A stretch of 64,000 nucleotides of DNA from contig JACGCK010000146.1 of assembly GCA_014925825.1 (NCBI GenBank), positions 49,897 to 113,896 on the forward strand, in the 5' to 3' direction. A program made the position numbers and the translations under genes. Below the pieces are notes generated by a model, which saw only the letters and a list, made by a program, of their open reading frames with translations, ran no database searches and was not told the DNA's origin. This DNA comes from Pholiota molesta. Taxonomy: Eukaryota > Basidiomycota > Agaricomycetes > Agaricales > Strophariaceae. Position 1 is the stretch's first letter. Every line of letters starts with the position of its first letter. This document shows, one piece after another, positions 1 through 11,589 of the stretch.

Positions 1-216
1 AAGCATGAAATCTTCCAGCGCCTTCACGAGAATATGGGCGCGATTGGCTGATGGAACAGTACGATCTAAGAGAACAAGTGCTCTCATAGAGAATTTGGAA
101 GGGATAATGATTCAAGTTGCCTTACCATTGTCACCATCACCGATGATGGGAGCTGCATTTCTAGCTAGAGTTCCTATGTTGACTAGATTCTCCGAGTCCT
201 CCAGTGAAGTCGCCAT
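1..216 (-). CDS. 5' part of an unrecognised gene, running off the left edge
   Basis: On the minus strand an ATG at 216-214 opens a 91-nt first exon (126-216). It ends at a GTAAGG donor; the intron is 66-125 with a CTCTTAG acceptor, and exon 2 (1-65) continues in frame to the window edge. The visible protein begins MATSLEDSENLVNIGTLARN and resumes after the intron with DRTVPSANRAHIL. Splicing keeps the frame exactly (30 codons plus 1 nt, then 65 nt), which supports a real gene. There are 52 residues visible and I do not recognise the family. The gene diverges from the membrane protein gene at 860, so the 640 bp between them probably holds both promoters. Confidence 0.55.
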
Positions 217-859
217 GGTTGTTCGGTTTTCTCAAATCAAAGTGGAACACTACTAGTAGGACATCAGCCAAACCTCGTTGACTTGAGTATTTTTCTGAAT
301 TCTTACCAGATGGTGGGGCGTACTACGAGAGTTAGTTGAAATTTGTTCTCGAGGGGAAAGGGCAAGTAAAGGGTCGGGAATTGCCACGTTTGGTCTCACT
401 GATAAATCGATAATCATTGTCATCAATTCCAAAATAAAGCTTCGCTCTGCCGCAGCACGTGCGCACCATGGCCACGGCCGGAATCGGATGCCATTTTGTT
501 GACGTCCATCAAGTTCACTTCTTCGTTGCTCGTGAGACAACCCCCTGCCTCACACGTTAGTAACACCACAAATTCTTCGAACAAATCTCGACAAGAGAGT
601 GTCCTATACTCCACTAGCCAGCTTGAACTAACGATCACGGTTCCCCTTGTCGGGTCATCCATCTCCAAGCTTTACGATCGATCGAAACTAAGTAGCGTCC
701 TTACGCTCTTTACGCCAACCCACAGCATCAGTGAGCAAACAAGATTAGCTGTGAGTGCACGTACTCTTCACAGAGTACGCTTATCACTCAAAGCTCATGC
801 CAGTTCCTCAAGTCAGTGCTAGCAACAATCCCCATCGAATTTTCTACACCTTCAAAATT
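217..859. other. intergenic region between divergent genes
   Basis: No convincing gene is seen. Short overlapping reading frames occur on both strands, without splice-supported continuity or a recognisable motif. By position this should hold the promoters of the flanking divergent genes. Confidence 0.5.
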
Positions 860-2272
860 ATGGCCTTCTTCTTTAATTTGGATTTCTCTGGCGTAGCAGG
901 CCTTCTTGGCGGAGAGGAGTGGTTCGCCGCTAATTCCGCTAAGCTTCTCATGCGCCATGGGCGTTGGACCGGCTGGTACAATTCCCCAGGCAGTTATTAT
1001 GTTGGCAGAAAATACGGCTCACTTGTGCAAGCTCCCCAACGGCCCCGGAGTGGCCGATCTTTTCGTATCGAGTCCGCAAGGATGCTCCAGTTAGATTCTA
1101 TGGAAGGCCCAAGATTTATGGAAGTGCAGTCCCGCTATTCGCAGAATAGGACCGGCCATGTTGCCCACCTTATTGCATGTTATTGCGACCAAATAGGTTC
1201 TCCAGACAAAGGAAGAGAGTACAGGAACGGAACTGCAACTTCCGTAACCATTCTAGACCTCGGAAATGTTGTTAAGTGGCGTGGATACCCTAATGTCCCA
1301 GAGGAATTCTTGATATCATTGGGCTCTCTGGCTTTTGGTGCCTTATCCAGTGCCTCGTGCATGACCATCGGGTTTTGCGCGTGGCCAATAATTGACTCCC
1401 GAGATTGGTTTTCCTTCGCCGCGATATTTCTAGGAGCCATATCCAACGGTGTGAGTTCCTACGTCTTTGGTTCGGGCATCCTCACACTCCCAATCGAAAT
1501 AGGCCCCCAGTTCTCAGAGGCCCATGGGATCCTTATGTCTGAATCTCAACGCAACATCATCGTGCTCAAAGGGAGCGGAAATAATGTCAGTAACATCATC
1601 AGAGGCAAATTCGACGTGGTCTACCCTGGAACTCCGATTGATAATTTCATGATTTGGTGTTGTTTATTCATTTTGAACTCGCAATTCCTTCTTCAATTAT
1701 TCCTTATTCCGCAAGCGTCTTATGTCGGCCAGCTTGCGTTCCTCTGCACCTTTTTCTTCTCGTGGATATTCAACGCAATCCTCGCCTGGTATGATCGCAA
1801 TTACATTCAAACCCAAGTTTTGTTTAAGACACTGGGCATGTGGCCCGAGCCCAAATGGAAAAAGCTCCACTTCCAAACACCGTCTGAGGCTTCAGCTTTC
1901 GTCGCGTTCTATACCCATCCAAATACCTTAACGGAGCTCGTTCCGGATCAAACAGATGCATGGATGGCTTGGAAGGATCTCATCACGACGGCATGGTCTA
2001 AAAACTGGGACCCAGCCTTTGTGCTAAACTCAAGGCAATTTAAAAAGCGATTTGACTCCTTGGATGCACAGGGACAGCAGGTTATTCGGGATTTGACCGA
2101 GATTACAACTGCAGCGTATGAACGCGCCAAGTCTCTGAAAGCCGAGGACAAGGCAAAGAAAGCCGAAGAAAATACGATACGTGACGACAACGCGACCGTC
2201 CTTGCCCCCACTCGATCATCCGTTGGCTCGAGTTTACCTGACCACCATCATAGAAGGGGACATAACGAGTAA
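860..2272 (+). CDS. predicted four-pass membrane protein, unknown function
   Basis: Uninterrupted frame of 470 aa starting at MAFFFNLDFSG. The frame is open 35 codons further upstream, but this Met is followed by the hydrophobic start usual for such proteins, so I chose it. An N-terminal block contains the phrase GSYYVGRKYGSLV, and hydrophobic segments lie near residues 150-177, 183-207, 263-283 and 289-310. A polar helical C-terminus ends in a Lys/Glu-rich stretch and a His-rich tail. I recognise the overall plan as a type of uncharacterised membrane protein common in Agaricomycetes; no enzymatic motif is visible. It is unusual for this window in lacking introns. It converges on the first ALT copy, with about 440 bp between the stops. 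Confidence 0.75.
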   Translation: MAFFFNLDFSGVAGLLGGEEWFAANSAKLLMRHGRWTGWYNSPGSYYVGRKYGSLVQAPQRPRSGRSFRIESARMLQLDSMEGPRFMEVQSRYSQNRTGHVAHLIACYCDQIGSPDKGREYRNGTATSVTILDLGNVVKWRGYPNVPEEFLISLGSLAFGALSSASCMTIGFCAWPIIDSRDWFSFAAIFLGAISNGVSSYVFGSGILTLPIEIGPQFSEAHGILMSESQRNIIVLKGSGNNVSNIIRGKFDVVYPGTPIDNFMIWCCLFILNSQFLLQLFLIPQASYVGQLAFLCTFFFSWIFNAILAWYDRNYIQTQVLFKTLGMWPEPKWKKLHFQTPSEASAFVAFYTHPNTLTELVPDQTDAWMAWKDLITTAWSKNWDPAFVLNSRQFKKRFDSLDAQGQQVIRDLTEITTAAYERAKSLKAEDKAKKAEENTIRDDNATVLAPTRSSVGSSLPDHHHRRGHNE

Positions 2273-2715
2273 TGGTCCATGGATGTTCTCAGAATCAGTG
2301 TATCTTCGTAAGTTCATATTTGTATCCCCAAGCATTGTTTTATTTCTATACCCAGTGGAAGCTGTAGCATTAGAAGAATTGGGCGCAGATGAATAACAAG
2401 GTTGTTTCGTTCTCGTGTACTTTTTTTATCCGATGAGAAACTTATGCGCGTTTTGTGTATGAAATTATTGGATCGCTAATAACATCAGGACGAAACTTTC
2501 AATAGCTGTGTATACATTTCGCTTATGATTATACGCAGAATTTCGTGACTATCTCTTGTTGAAGTTGTTCAGAGGAAATTTACATGCGCCAAATCAGTAA
2601 ATTGCTGAGCAATACAAGAAAAACATGGAGCAAATGCACAAAAATATAAGACGCCAAAAACATTTTGAAAGAGATCCCGTTTTCCATCCCGTCCACTTCC
2701 GCCATCCAAGCATTT
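2273..2715. other. convergent intergenic region, 3' flanks of the membrane gene and ALT copy 1
   Basis: AT-rich spacer between the stop of the membrane gene and the stop of ALT copy 1. No gene is seen. It is the only native 3' flank of ALT in the window, because the array junction removes it from the other copies. Confidence 0.5.
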
Positions 2716-4346
2716 TCACTCCTCCGCCGCGCCATACTTCTGCACCCACCCCAAATGGAACCGCTCCAGCTTGCCCACATACTCCTCCACCCCGGGGCAC
2801 AAGCACGTCAGCCGATAATGCCACTCGCCCTCCTTCTGCCCGAACCCGCTCCCGGGCACGACGCAGATGCCCGTCTCGTCGAGCAGCGCGAGCGCATAGA
2901 ACGCGTCCGGCTCCTTGCCCGCCTCTCGCGCCGCCGCGATCGCCGCCTCGCTCAGGCGGATGCGCGGGTACAGGTACAGCGCGCCGGGTGAGTCGACGAC
3001 GGACACGCCCGGCAGCGCGTTCAGGCGCGCGGCCATGAGCCGCGTGCGCTCGGCGAGCGCCTTGTGGATCGACTCCGTCTCCTGCTTCCACAAGGGGTAT
3101 GACGGCGACCCGGGCGCGGGCGGGCGCACCATCGAGTCCACCCCGATCTGCCCGGACAGCGGCGGGCACAGGCTGACGGAGACCATCTTGTACAGCAGCG
3201 CGACGAGCTCCGGGGAGAAGTTGGCGAGTTCGAAGTAGCCGCCGCGCCGGCCGCACTCGCCCGACACGCCCTTGGAGATGGAGTGGAAGGACACGAGCGG
3301 GACGCGCGCGCCGCGCTCGGCGACGACCTTCTTGAACGACGTGAACGGGTGCGCCGTGCGCTGGTGCAGGTTGTCCTGGTACACCTCGTCCGCGAGCAGC
3401 ACGAGGCCGTGCGCGTCGCAGAGCTGCACGATCTCCGCCTGCGTCGCGGCGTCGAGGAGCGCGCCGGTCGGGTTGCCCGGGTTGATCACGACGAGGCCCT
3501 TGGGCACGATGCCGTTGCGCTTCGCGTCCGCGATGGCGTCGGTGATGGAGGAGACGGGCGTGGACCAGCCGTGCGTCTCGTCGAGGTGGTATGGGATCGC
3601 GTGGCCTTTGTGCTGCGCAAGGGTCGCGGTGTAGAGCGGGTATTGGGGTATGGGGATGAGGATGCCGGAGGTCTCGGAGGAGATCAGCATGGAGATGAGC
3701 AAGGAGACGCCGGCGGAGGCGCCGCCCGTAAGAAAGATGGAGTCTGGGTCCGAAGGGTATCCGTCGCGTGCTGCAAGGTTCAGTTAGGATGAGTAGAAGC
3801 AGAAGACGTAGACGAACGTACCTGCGATGAAGTTTGCCACGCTTTTTCGAATAAATGGTACGCCCTGGCTGTGCGAATAGGCGCCCACAGATCCAATCTC
3901 TTCAGTGAGTTCCTTCGCCCGTGCGATAACGTCCTCGGGGAACACGCCTGGCGCGAGCTTCGCGAGTTCTGGCCATTCCATCAGTGCCGCAACCTGTAGA
4001 ATAAGCACGACAGCACGTCGATGATCTGATCTGGGATGCCTACCTGGCGTGTAAAGGTGATCGGTGGCTGATCAAGCCCCTTCTGCTGAGGGTTTCCGAT
4101 GTTGGACGAGATGACCTTGTCGAAGGGCAGCCCATGGTTGGGGCGCTTGAGCTGCTCGCGCAGCGTCTCTGCCTTGATGGCGAGCTCACCGCGGACGGCG
4201 TACTGCACAGTGTGGAAGGTGGGGTTGATATCGCTGGCGGAGAGGGGGGCCATGGTGGTAGGAGCGGTGGATTGGAACCGGGCGATTATCGATTTACGGA
4301 ATGGCAGGGAGGCCGCTGAGGCCGCCCGTTGGATCGCCGCGACCAT
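2716..4346 (-). CDS. ALT1: alanine aminotransferase, mitochondrial type, array copy 1 (native C-terminus)
   Basis: PLP-dependent class I/II aminotransferase interconverting alanine + 2-oxoglutarate and pyruvate + glutamate. Exons are 4044-4346, 3822-3993 and 2716-3770, with introns of 50 and 51 bp, giving 509 aa, the usual eukaryotic ALT length. The first 30 residues are Arg/Ala/Ser-rich without acidic residues and read as a mitochondrial presequence (ends RFQSTAP). Family marks follow in order: SNIGNPQQKG with QPPITFTRQ, GAYSHSQG, TGGASAGVS, IPIPQYPLY, NPGNPTG (255-261), ADEVYQDN, SFHSISKG with the PLP lysine at residue 325, RGGYFE, CPPLSGQ and ETGICVVPGSGFGQ. The protein ends GWVQKYGAAEE, resembling the family C-terminus; the other copies lose this tail at the array junction. 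The C-terminal exon is very GC-rich. Confidence 0.95.
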
Positions 4347-4379
4347 GTCAGTAATGGAGAGACACGTGCAAGTCTAGTC

Positions 4380-4468
4380 CTATTTCTGGCCCGTGTTCTG
4401 CGTTGGTTTTGCGCGTGTGCTGGCAACGTGCAAGTTAACGTAGCTGGAGAAAAGAAACCAGACCTTAC
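4380..4468 (-). other. candidate 5'-UTR intron of ALT copy 1
   Basis: On the minus strand a donor GTAAGGTCTGG (4468) and an acceptor CAGAAATAG (4380) flank 89 bp. They sit 33 nt upstream of the ALT ATG. Both sites are kept in all four copies, although the sequence between varies slightly. This puts the ALT transcription start near 4500-4600. Confidence 0.5.
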
Positions 4469-4605
4469 AGGCCCTGGATGTTGGGAGGTTGGGGGAGAGT
4501 TGGGAGTGAGTCAAGTCGCGGTGCTGAAATAAACTGCAAATTTCATGGGTCAGCACGCTCGGCATTTTCCACAGGGGCTTGCACCGTCATCGGCTCTTTA
4601 TCGGC

Positions 4606-7442
4606 CTAGTCGACCTTACCTGAACCAACTATACCTACCATTGCTACGTGTATAAGCGCTATTTTAGCCCTTCTTGCATGTCCGAGTCGCAATTGCATCA
4701 TAGGACACTGCCTGCAGGAGATCGGAAGCACACCACGCGTTTCCCGCGTCCCAGCACATTTGCGTCTACCAATATACGTATCGCCAACGCACTTACCAAG
4801 CTGCAAAACGAGCTCTTCTCTTCCGCTGCGGCGCAGGAGTAATGTAAGTCCTTACCATTTCCGCGTAATCTCAGATGTCAATCGACGTCTTCGTCGGCGA
4901 CGCCATGGCGCGTACTGCCTACTCATGGCCAGGAGACACAGGACGGGCACGGACCCACGGTAACCACTATGTGCGCTCATGTTGAGCGCTATCAGTGATA
5001 GCAACTCCCCACCACCGCTCGTTCGCTCAGAAAACAAACACCATACACACAATCCTCCAACCGTGGACCAGGCGTCGTTGGTGGCTGGCGGACGACTTCA
5101 CCGTGAGCTACCTTCCTTTTCTCTGAATCAGGCTTACCTTGGCCATGCCATGCGCTCCAGCATCCAATCTCAACGGCATTCCCGTCATCCGAACCCCTCG
5201 GCCCCGCGTCATTCGATCCCAGGAACACACTCAATCGAACGCGTTCAGTGTGTGCAATGGCGCAGAGACGACGACGCCATGGCGCATCCAACTTTGGACG
5301 ACCTACCCGCGATGACAATCTCGCCCCCCACCCCGCGGCCTGTCCACCTACAACCGTGTACGCACCCACCACGACGACGATCTCCCCCACCAGCCCTGCA
5401 TGCGAGACCGCACCCACGACCGCGACGTCCGTCTTCGCCTCCCACCCACCACGGCTCGATTGCCCACGAGTTCCACTCCTGCTCAGATCCGAGGCCTGGC
5501 CATCCGAGACGACGCGTCCAGAGCACAGTGTTTGGCCGCATGGGGGTCTACTTAGCTGAGGGCACACGATATCGACGTGAGTGGCGTTTCGTTGTGCTGT
5601 CGGAATCCACACTTACTTCTGCCGCGTCAAGCGGTACAGCGAGCACCCACCACCCACCCATTTCGACGGCGTTCGTGCCATCCTATCCCTCGACCGCGCG
5701 TACTACGATTCGCGGGGACATAGCTGCCGGCGACATCGACGACCACCCCGGAGCTCCGCTGCTGGTACACCCGCCGTATGCCCGCACCCTCGACGACTGT
5801 CCTCGATGGCGACAACGATTCCGGGCGCTGGGGACGGGGCACAAGGCCTCGCCGACCACCCAGGATGCTGGATCGGCGACCATCGCCATCTGCAGAGCCC
5901 ACGGCGCGAAGCGCCCTGGGCGACGATGACGATAAGTCCATATTTACGACGAGGCACGGTGTTCGGCGCCGCGGGAGGTGAAGTTGGTCGCTGGCGGACG
6001 ATCTCAACGTGAGCTGCCTTCTGTTTTTCTGGATCGTGCTCACCTCGCCCGCTCCAGCAAGGCCTCCTCCTCCAATTTGCGTCATCCAAACCCCTCGGCC
6101 CCGCGTAATACGATTCGCAGGAACAGACCCGCCGCCGCCGACATCACGATGAGGTTCTACCGCTGCCACACCCGCCGTATGCCCGCGCCCTCGACGACGC
6201 TCCTCGGTGACGACAGCGAGTGCAGGCGCTAGGGACGTAGCAAGTCAGCCAAAACTCGGATGTAATGTGGACAAAGAAGGACGTACGAGGCGGCAGCGGG
6301 ATCGACACGACGAGAGGTACGTCTTATCTCGTGGCGACGATGTGCAGGCGAACTGACACGAGGATCGTTAGTGTTTGCACGGCAACACAAACGATAGTTC
6401 GCCACTTACCAGCCTGCGCCCCCCACCCATGCCCGCTCTTTTCGACGTCCACGACGACTCATCGGCCGCCGACGAGCACCCGTCCTCTCTCGGATCCCCT
6501 TCCTACATGCCTGGTTCGTCCTGGAGGGCGGCGTGCCCACGTACATCGCGTCAGTGGATGATCGGCGGTAAAGATCCGTTGGAACGTACCGGGAACGCTT
6601 GCGCAGATCGCCGCATGGGGCGTTAGGGCACCCAGTCCGCTGTCGCTGCGCAGGATGATGGCGATCAGATGGTGCGCGGGCTGCGAGGGTGAAATAAGGT
6701 CAGAGGCGAAGATGCAGACGGACGGCAGGGCGGTCGCCGCCATCGCCTCGCGGATCACTCACCAACGGGCGGCGTGGTCTGGCTAGCGCCATCCTCCCCA
6801 GCACCGCCGTTGACTGCGCAGCGACTCCGCCTATCCGATCTCGTCAGCGTACTGTCCAGACGAGCGTCTCAACCTCAACCAGGACCAGGACGACTTACCC
6901 AACGAAGGCGGCCGGGTGGTCAAGATCCCGCGGCGCTGTCGCCCATCGGGACCGTGTAGGCATGTAAAGGAGCAGGAGCAAGGCCATGTCGAGTGGGGAA
7001 AGGAACGGCGAGAGAGAGTCGAACCGAGGTGAGAACGAGCGTGGATGCCGACTGCATGGCGGGCGCCGCCATCGCCTCGCAGACCACTCACCAACGGGCA
7101 CAGGGCACTGGCTGGCGCCATCCCCTCCAGCCCCGCCGTCGTACTGCGCAGTGGCCTCGCCTATCCACTCTCGTCAGCGTACGCATCGACAACCTGGACG
7201 ACTTACCCAACGAGGTCGAGATCCCGCGGCATCGTCGACCATCGGCATCAACTAGACATGCAAAAGGGAATGTCAGAGGCCATGTCGAGCGAGGAAGGGA
7301 ACGGGAATGGGAGGGTGCGCACTTACTTGGGAAGGACGCGGGCTGTCGATGGCGAAGGCGATGAGAGATGTAGAGGAGAGCGGAGGAAAGCTGAGGAGGT
7401 GGGGAATGAGGTTAGCTGGTTAGTTAGGTACTCCTTATATAC
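4606..7442 (-). other. intron-rich, modular minus-strand transcript candidate (unit 1)
   Basis: A TATATAAGG box (7433-7441) is followed on the minus strand by a chain of consensus splice sites with short spacers: donors of the GTAAGT/GTGAGT type near 7326, 7205, 7092, 6900, 6766 and 6411, and acceptors ending GTCTAG, GGATAG and CCTCGCAG. Two consecutive about 330-bp blocks (about 7250-6925 and 6925-6600) are copies of each other, splice sites included. Further down, blocks around 6170-5980, 5720-5560 and 5200-5080 are also mutually related; they share conceptual phrases such as VPANR.TRGRG and AH.E.VRQ. I could not join one long open frame across all exons, so it may be a fast-evolving repetitive protein gene or non-coding. 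The opposite strand also has a 316-codon frame (4979-5929). Direction and position place it just upstream of ALT. Confidence 0.35.
7433..7441 (-). promoter_or_regulatory. TATA box of the modular transcript (unit 1)
   Basis: TATATAAGG on the minus strand, with pyrimidine-rich sequence downstream and the first GTAAGT donor about 110 bp away. It is repeated in units 2 and 3. Confidence 0.45.
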
Positions 7443-9830
7443 ATCCACACATCATGTACGTAGCGGCACCAAATAAATAGGTTTGGATAGAAACGGATGC
7501 GAGTGCAGGGTCCGACGCCCGGGATTGGCAACTTAAGCGAACATGTCCCATTCGCGCCATCCCTCCGCGTCTCTTTCTCCTGCTTGCGATAGCGACCTCA
7601 TAACCTGTATATTTTACTCCTGTATCTACCTTCAGTGTATCCTAAACCATTATACTGTATGTAGAAGCTGAATACATAAGTTTTTCCTGTTTTATTGCAG
7701 TATCACAAACCGTCTGCATTTGCAATAGCTTCAAAGATCTCGCAAACACATCCTCAGTGCAATCCCCACCGCACACGCTCAGAGCGGACATCTCACCAGA
7801 GTCGACCCTACCGAAGGTCTGTCCGCGCCTACGGCCATGTCTCCCTGAACGAAATACCTAAGAAATGCGGAAACGGCGTTTCTAGCGGCTTCCGTGCACT
7901 ACACGTCCCCCTGCTCCGATTCATCCACTGCAAGCGCAGAAATTAGCAGGGACTTAGGCTGAAACGTCAGCTTAATGCATCCGTAATGGGACGTAATGTA
8001 CGTGTTCTTTCTAGGTCCCCGCGGTTGCGCTGCTTCTTCGAATGTGCTGGCGAGACGGGGGCCAGCCAGGGTGCCGTCGGGTGGCATGGAGTGCCTGCGG
8101 TCGACATTTACTCGTCCGCCTCTGAAATTTTGGAAATAGGTAGTTAATAATGTCTCCTAACGTCCTGAAAAACAGTGTGCGATATAATTAAGAATTGCAA
8201 TAGAAATGCGCGATTCATGTTGGGGACTCTGCAGAGAGCGGCACACAATCCTCCGCCCACTTGGTGGTGCATGCGCACTGCGCGCACTATTTTCGCTGCC
8301 ACGTAGACTAGCCGTAGCATTCAGGGTCCTAATAACATGTGAAAAGAACGGCTCATTTGTGGCTTTTGAAATGGCGTATTCGGTGAGGAGGCGGACATGC
8401 CGTGGTATTGATTGGGATCGTTCCGCGCTTCATCTTTCTGACGTCGTAGTTACTCGGGAAACGATGTGCTGATTTCTATACCACCAATCAAATGCTCCTC
8501 TGAATCGGGCGCTTTGCGCTATTCTATTGGTTAGGGCTCGAAGACGTAGAGATATGGCATTCCGTGTAGATATCCCACATTCCGTACCCAATCACATTTA
8601 GGCATTGTATGGCTTCCTTTATCCTGCTGCTGTTCGAATCTATTATCTAACAATAAACACTATCTACCTCGGTCTTTAATTACAGATTGCGCGGCATATA
8701 TGTAGCGCCAATGCCTGATCTCGAGTTTACCCGGGACCGCCGCATGCAGATCATACAGACCCCACAAAATCTATTGGAGAATCTCTTGTTATTGCGATCC
8801 GATATATCTCTCAGACGCCTTGGCCGTAGCTCATTGAGTAAATTTATTTTAAACAGCTCAAAGCAATGTCTATTTACAAATGTTATCGTTGGGAGTTATC
8901 ACGGGCGCTAAAGCATTTTCGTATGCATCCAGACAAATTCAATAAATATAAATGAAGTGTTGAGGGGCTTAATATTACCGCAAAACAATTAGAAGCTATA
9001 TATTTTAATTTTTGGAGGTTAGCACTGCTGGCGAAGCTTCCGAAGCACACTTTACATTGAAATATGGGCGCTAAATCATAATACCGCCCAGGACAGTCAA
9101 TTTCTTGATCGCAATCGATGTGCAGCCCAAAAGTAAGAAAATGGCAGCGACATGTTATGGTGCGACCATGGATTAAAAGCTGCATACGTGTAAGGAGATG
9201 GAAACAAGGGGCGGTACAGTGCGATGGAGACGGCGGATCAAAATGTAGGTGTTCCTCGACTTTAGCTTCTGCGACCGTAATTCTGCATCACGAAATGGAA
9301 GGAAGTAAATGAAATTTTAGTGCATCTTAAGTAACTAGTTCTATGCCAGTATATTCTCCCGAATCTCGGACTCAGTTTGGTGTGAATGGCGATGCAGCCG
9401 GAACTGTGGATAGTGGCTGTTTCTAATATTTTATGGGACTCTTTACAATTAATTCTACCACCCATGACCATTGTCAATAAGCCATTATTTGAAAGCGGGC
9501 TGTTCGTATAAGAGGGGAACCATGATAGATTTTTTAGACAAGGGCAGCAGTCTAGCAAGCGGAGGGTAATGCCCGTTTAGATAATTTAAATTACCTCTCA
9601 GGAGATGGATTTCCGAGTACATGTCAACTCACGGATGCGAAGGGAAGAATTGCGAGATGATACTCCCGGGACTAAGATTCAGGAGACAATAGTTCTAATC
9701 CTAATCTACCCTGAGGAATGATTATACTTGCTGGCAGCTTGCTGGCAAGGTCGAAACTTTAGCTCTGCTCACAAGTCTAGATCCTGCAAGGGCGGGCAGG
9801 GATAGTGCACATCGGCCCTGCCAGCAGATG
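7443..9830. other. unit 1 segment without a recognised gene
   Basis: Short frames only, for example 7695-7946 and 8687-8911 on plus. Each of these is preceded by an acceptor-like pyrimidine tract with TTGCAG or TTACAG just upstream, and both are retained in units 2 and 3. They could be orphan exons. No protein family is recognised. Confidence 0.35.
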
Positions 9831-9899
9831 ATATTAAAACGTAGGAATTTTGAACGTGCTTCCGAATCCCCTTTCCCTCCCTGCCGTCCTTATGCTAGT

Positions 9900-11420
9900 A
9901 TCCAGTCCCATTTTCTTTCATATCGAACAATGCTAATAGCTATTGGTATGTCTTCAACTGTTTCTGTATATGTGAGCTATGCTAATGTATATTCAAAGCT
10001 ACCGACATCTTGTATCGTCTTCCGTGATCCTCAATCCAACAAAGGTATGTTACTGTCCTCATTATCTAACAAAAGCTAATGATATCTCTATATATTCTAC
10101 CTCTCGTCGTATTCTTGCGTCCTTTCGACGAAGGGTTGTTCAGTGGAAAGTCTAGGGCTGCTATAGACCTCTCGGGCTCTCAGAACGACGGAGAAATTGC
10201 ACAAAGGTATGTTACATTGTTATCTTCTTATTATGGACAGAAAACCTAATTTATCTCTATATATTCAACCTCTCGTCGTATTCTTAACTGATTTTGACGA
10301 AGAGATGCTCAGTAAACAGTCTAGGGTCGCTATAAACCCCTCGGCACTCAGAATGATGGAGAAATTGTGGAGGAAGTGGACCAGGAGGATGAGGAAAGAA
10401 GGATTTATCCTTCTACCTTAGAGGATGAATCGGATGGTAAAAGCGATGCGGAAGGAATTGATACAACTAAGGGATTGAGGAAAATTATTTGGAAGGCTCC
10501 AGGTTAGTTAGAATTGCTTCAGCAGCTTCCAACTTCCAGATTGACATCAGATTGACATCCAATATGTCTAGCGCGCGAACGAGTCAACCAATTCTCAATC
10601 GGACTTCAGATTCGGATTCTGGAGCCTCGAAAACGGGTATACGCACCTCAACGACAACTACGAACGCGGTGGATGCTACACAGATCTCTGCCACTTCATC
10701 TCCTCCTCCTCCCCAGAACTTCGTTATTCTACTCGCCCTCGCCACACACCGGTCCAAGACAACAACAATCGCTTTAGTACGACGCTGTACACCTCTAGGC
10801 AATGTTCTCAACCCGCCAGCACAAAGATTGAAGAGGCTAGCTCATGTAATTATCCAATACAAGACTAATGTTCTCTCTAGATATTCTGACACCATATATG
10901 GGCTTCCGGCGAGCTCCTATGTCGCCTTCCGTGGTCCTCAAAGGTATGGTGTGCTCTTTCTTATCTGTAACAAAACTAATGCTATCTCTAGATATTCTGA
11001 CACTATATATCAGCTTCCGATGAACCGCGGCGCAATGATCTGGTATGTTGTCTTCCTTATCTGATATTCTATCTCCAGATGTTCTGACACCATATTTTGA
11101 TTTCCGGTGGACTGCGACGTACACTTCCCTCTCAAAAGATCTGTGATTTTGAATAATCAATGTCAAAATCTATTTTCGAACATCCGCCGAACAAACTCTG
11201 GCTATGCGGAAAGCTTGACTCTAAGCGCCCGTTGTTATGACTTTCCACATGTCCATGGACTACGTGGCATTGCCTGTTCGGAATTAAGGTCAAGGTAAAT
11301 AAAATTCTTCCTTATAATTTTAGATTCTCGCGTTGTTCTCGCGTTGTGTGATCTCCCACATGTCCATGGACTACGCTGGTATGTTTTGATTATTTGACTT
11401 GTATAATATGCTTATAGGTC
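9900..11420 (+). pseudogene. tandem exon-intron modules, degraded gene (unit 1)
   Basis: On the plus strand a chain of similar introns starts GTATGTT or GTATGGT, has a CTAAT branch-like motif and ends ATCTCTAG or TCTCCAG. They separate exons that are copies of one another. One exon family carries the phrase VVFL..FDE...S.QSRAAI.PSG (near 10095 and 10265); another starts TATTCTGACAC (near 10870, 10992 and 11076). After the first family comes an acidic stretch (EEVDQEDEERRIYPS when read in unit 2). In this unit the frame is broken by one-base losses near 10345 and 10475. No known family is recognised. It resembles a gene built by repeated duplication of an exon plus its intron. Confidence 0.4.
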
Positions 11421-11589
11421 AAAATTAGGCTTTCTATGCTCGGAGACTAATGGAGGTCACTGGTCAATGCTTGAGGTGATTTATGTGTCCCATATTCTCA
11501 TTTACGTGCTAAAGTAATTTTCAGGTTTCTTTGTCAAAGTGAAATTGAAGTGGAATTGGGCTTTCTGTGTGAAAATCAATCCGTCGCAT

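Noticed and set aside
2594..3256. A 220-codon minus-strand frame (MRPARRLLRTRQ...) overlapping ALT
   Set aside because: It lies in another frame of the same strand as ALT exon 3, is extremely Arg-rich, and recurs with ALT in each copy. It is a shadow of the real gene.
4979..5929. Calling the 316-codon plus-strand frame a CDS
   Set aside because: Low-complexity His/Pro/Arg/Ser composition and competing minus-strand splice architecture; kept only as a finding.
9720..9830. Small structured RNA around the inverted GGGCAGGG / CCCTGCC motif
   Set aside because: One short imperfect stem without promoter or terminator context; not enough to call.
10489..11064. A 191-codon frame in unit 1 as a real protein
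   Set aside because: It exists only because a lost base changes the frame; in unit 2 the same region reads differently, and the frame runs through three intron-like segments.
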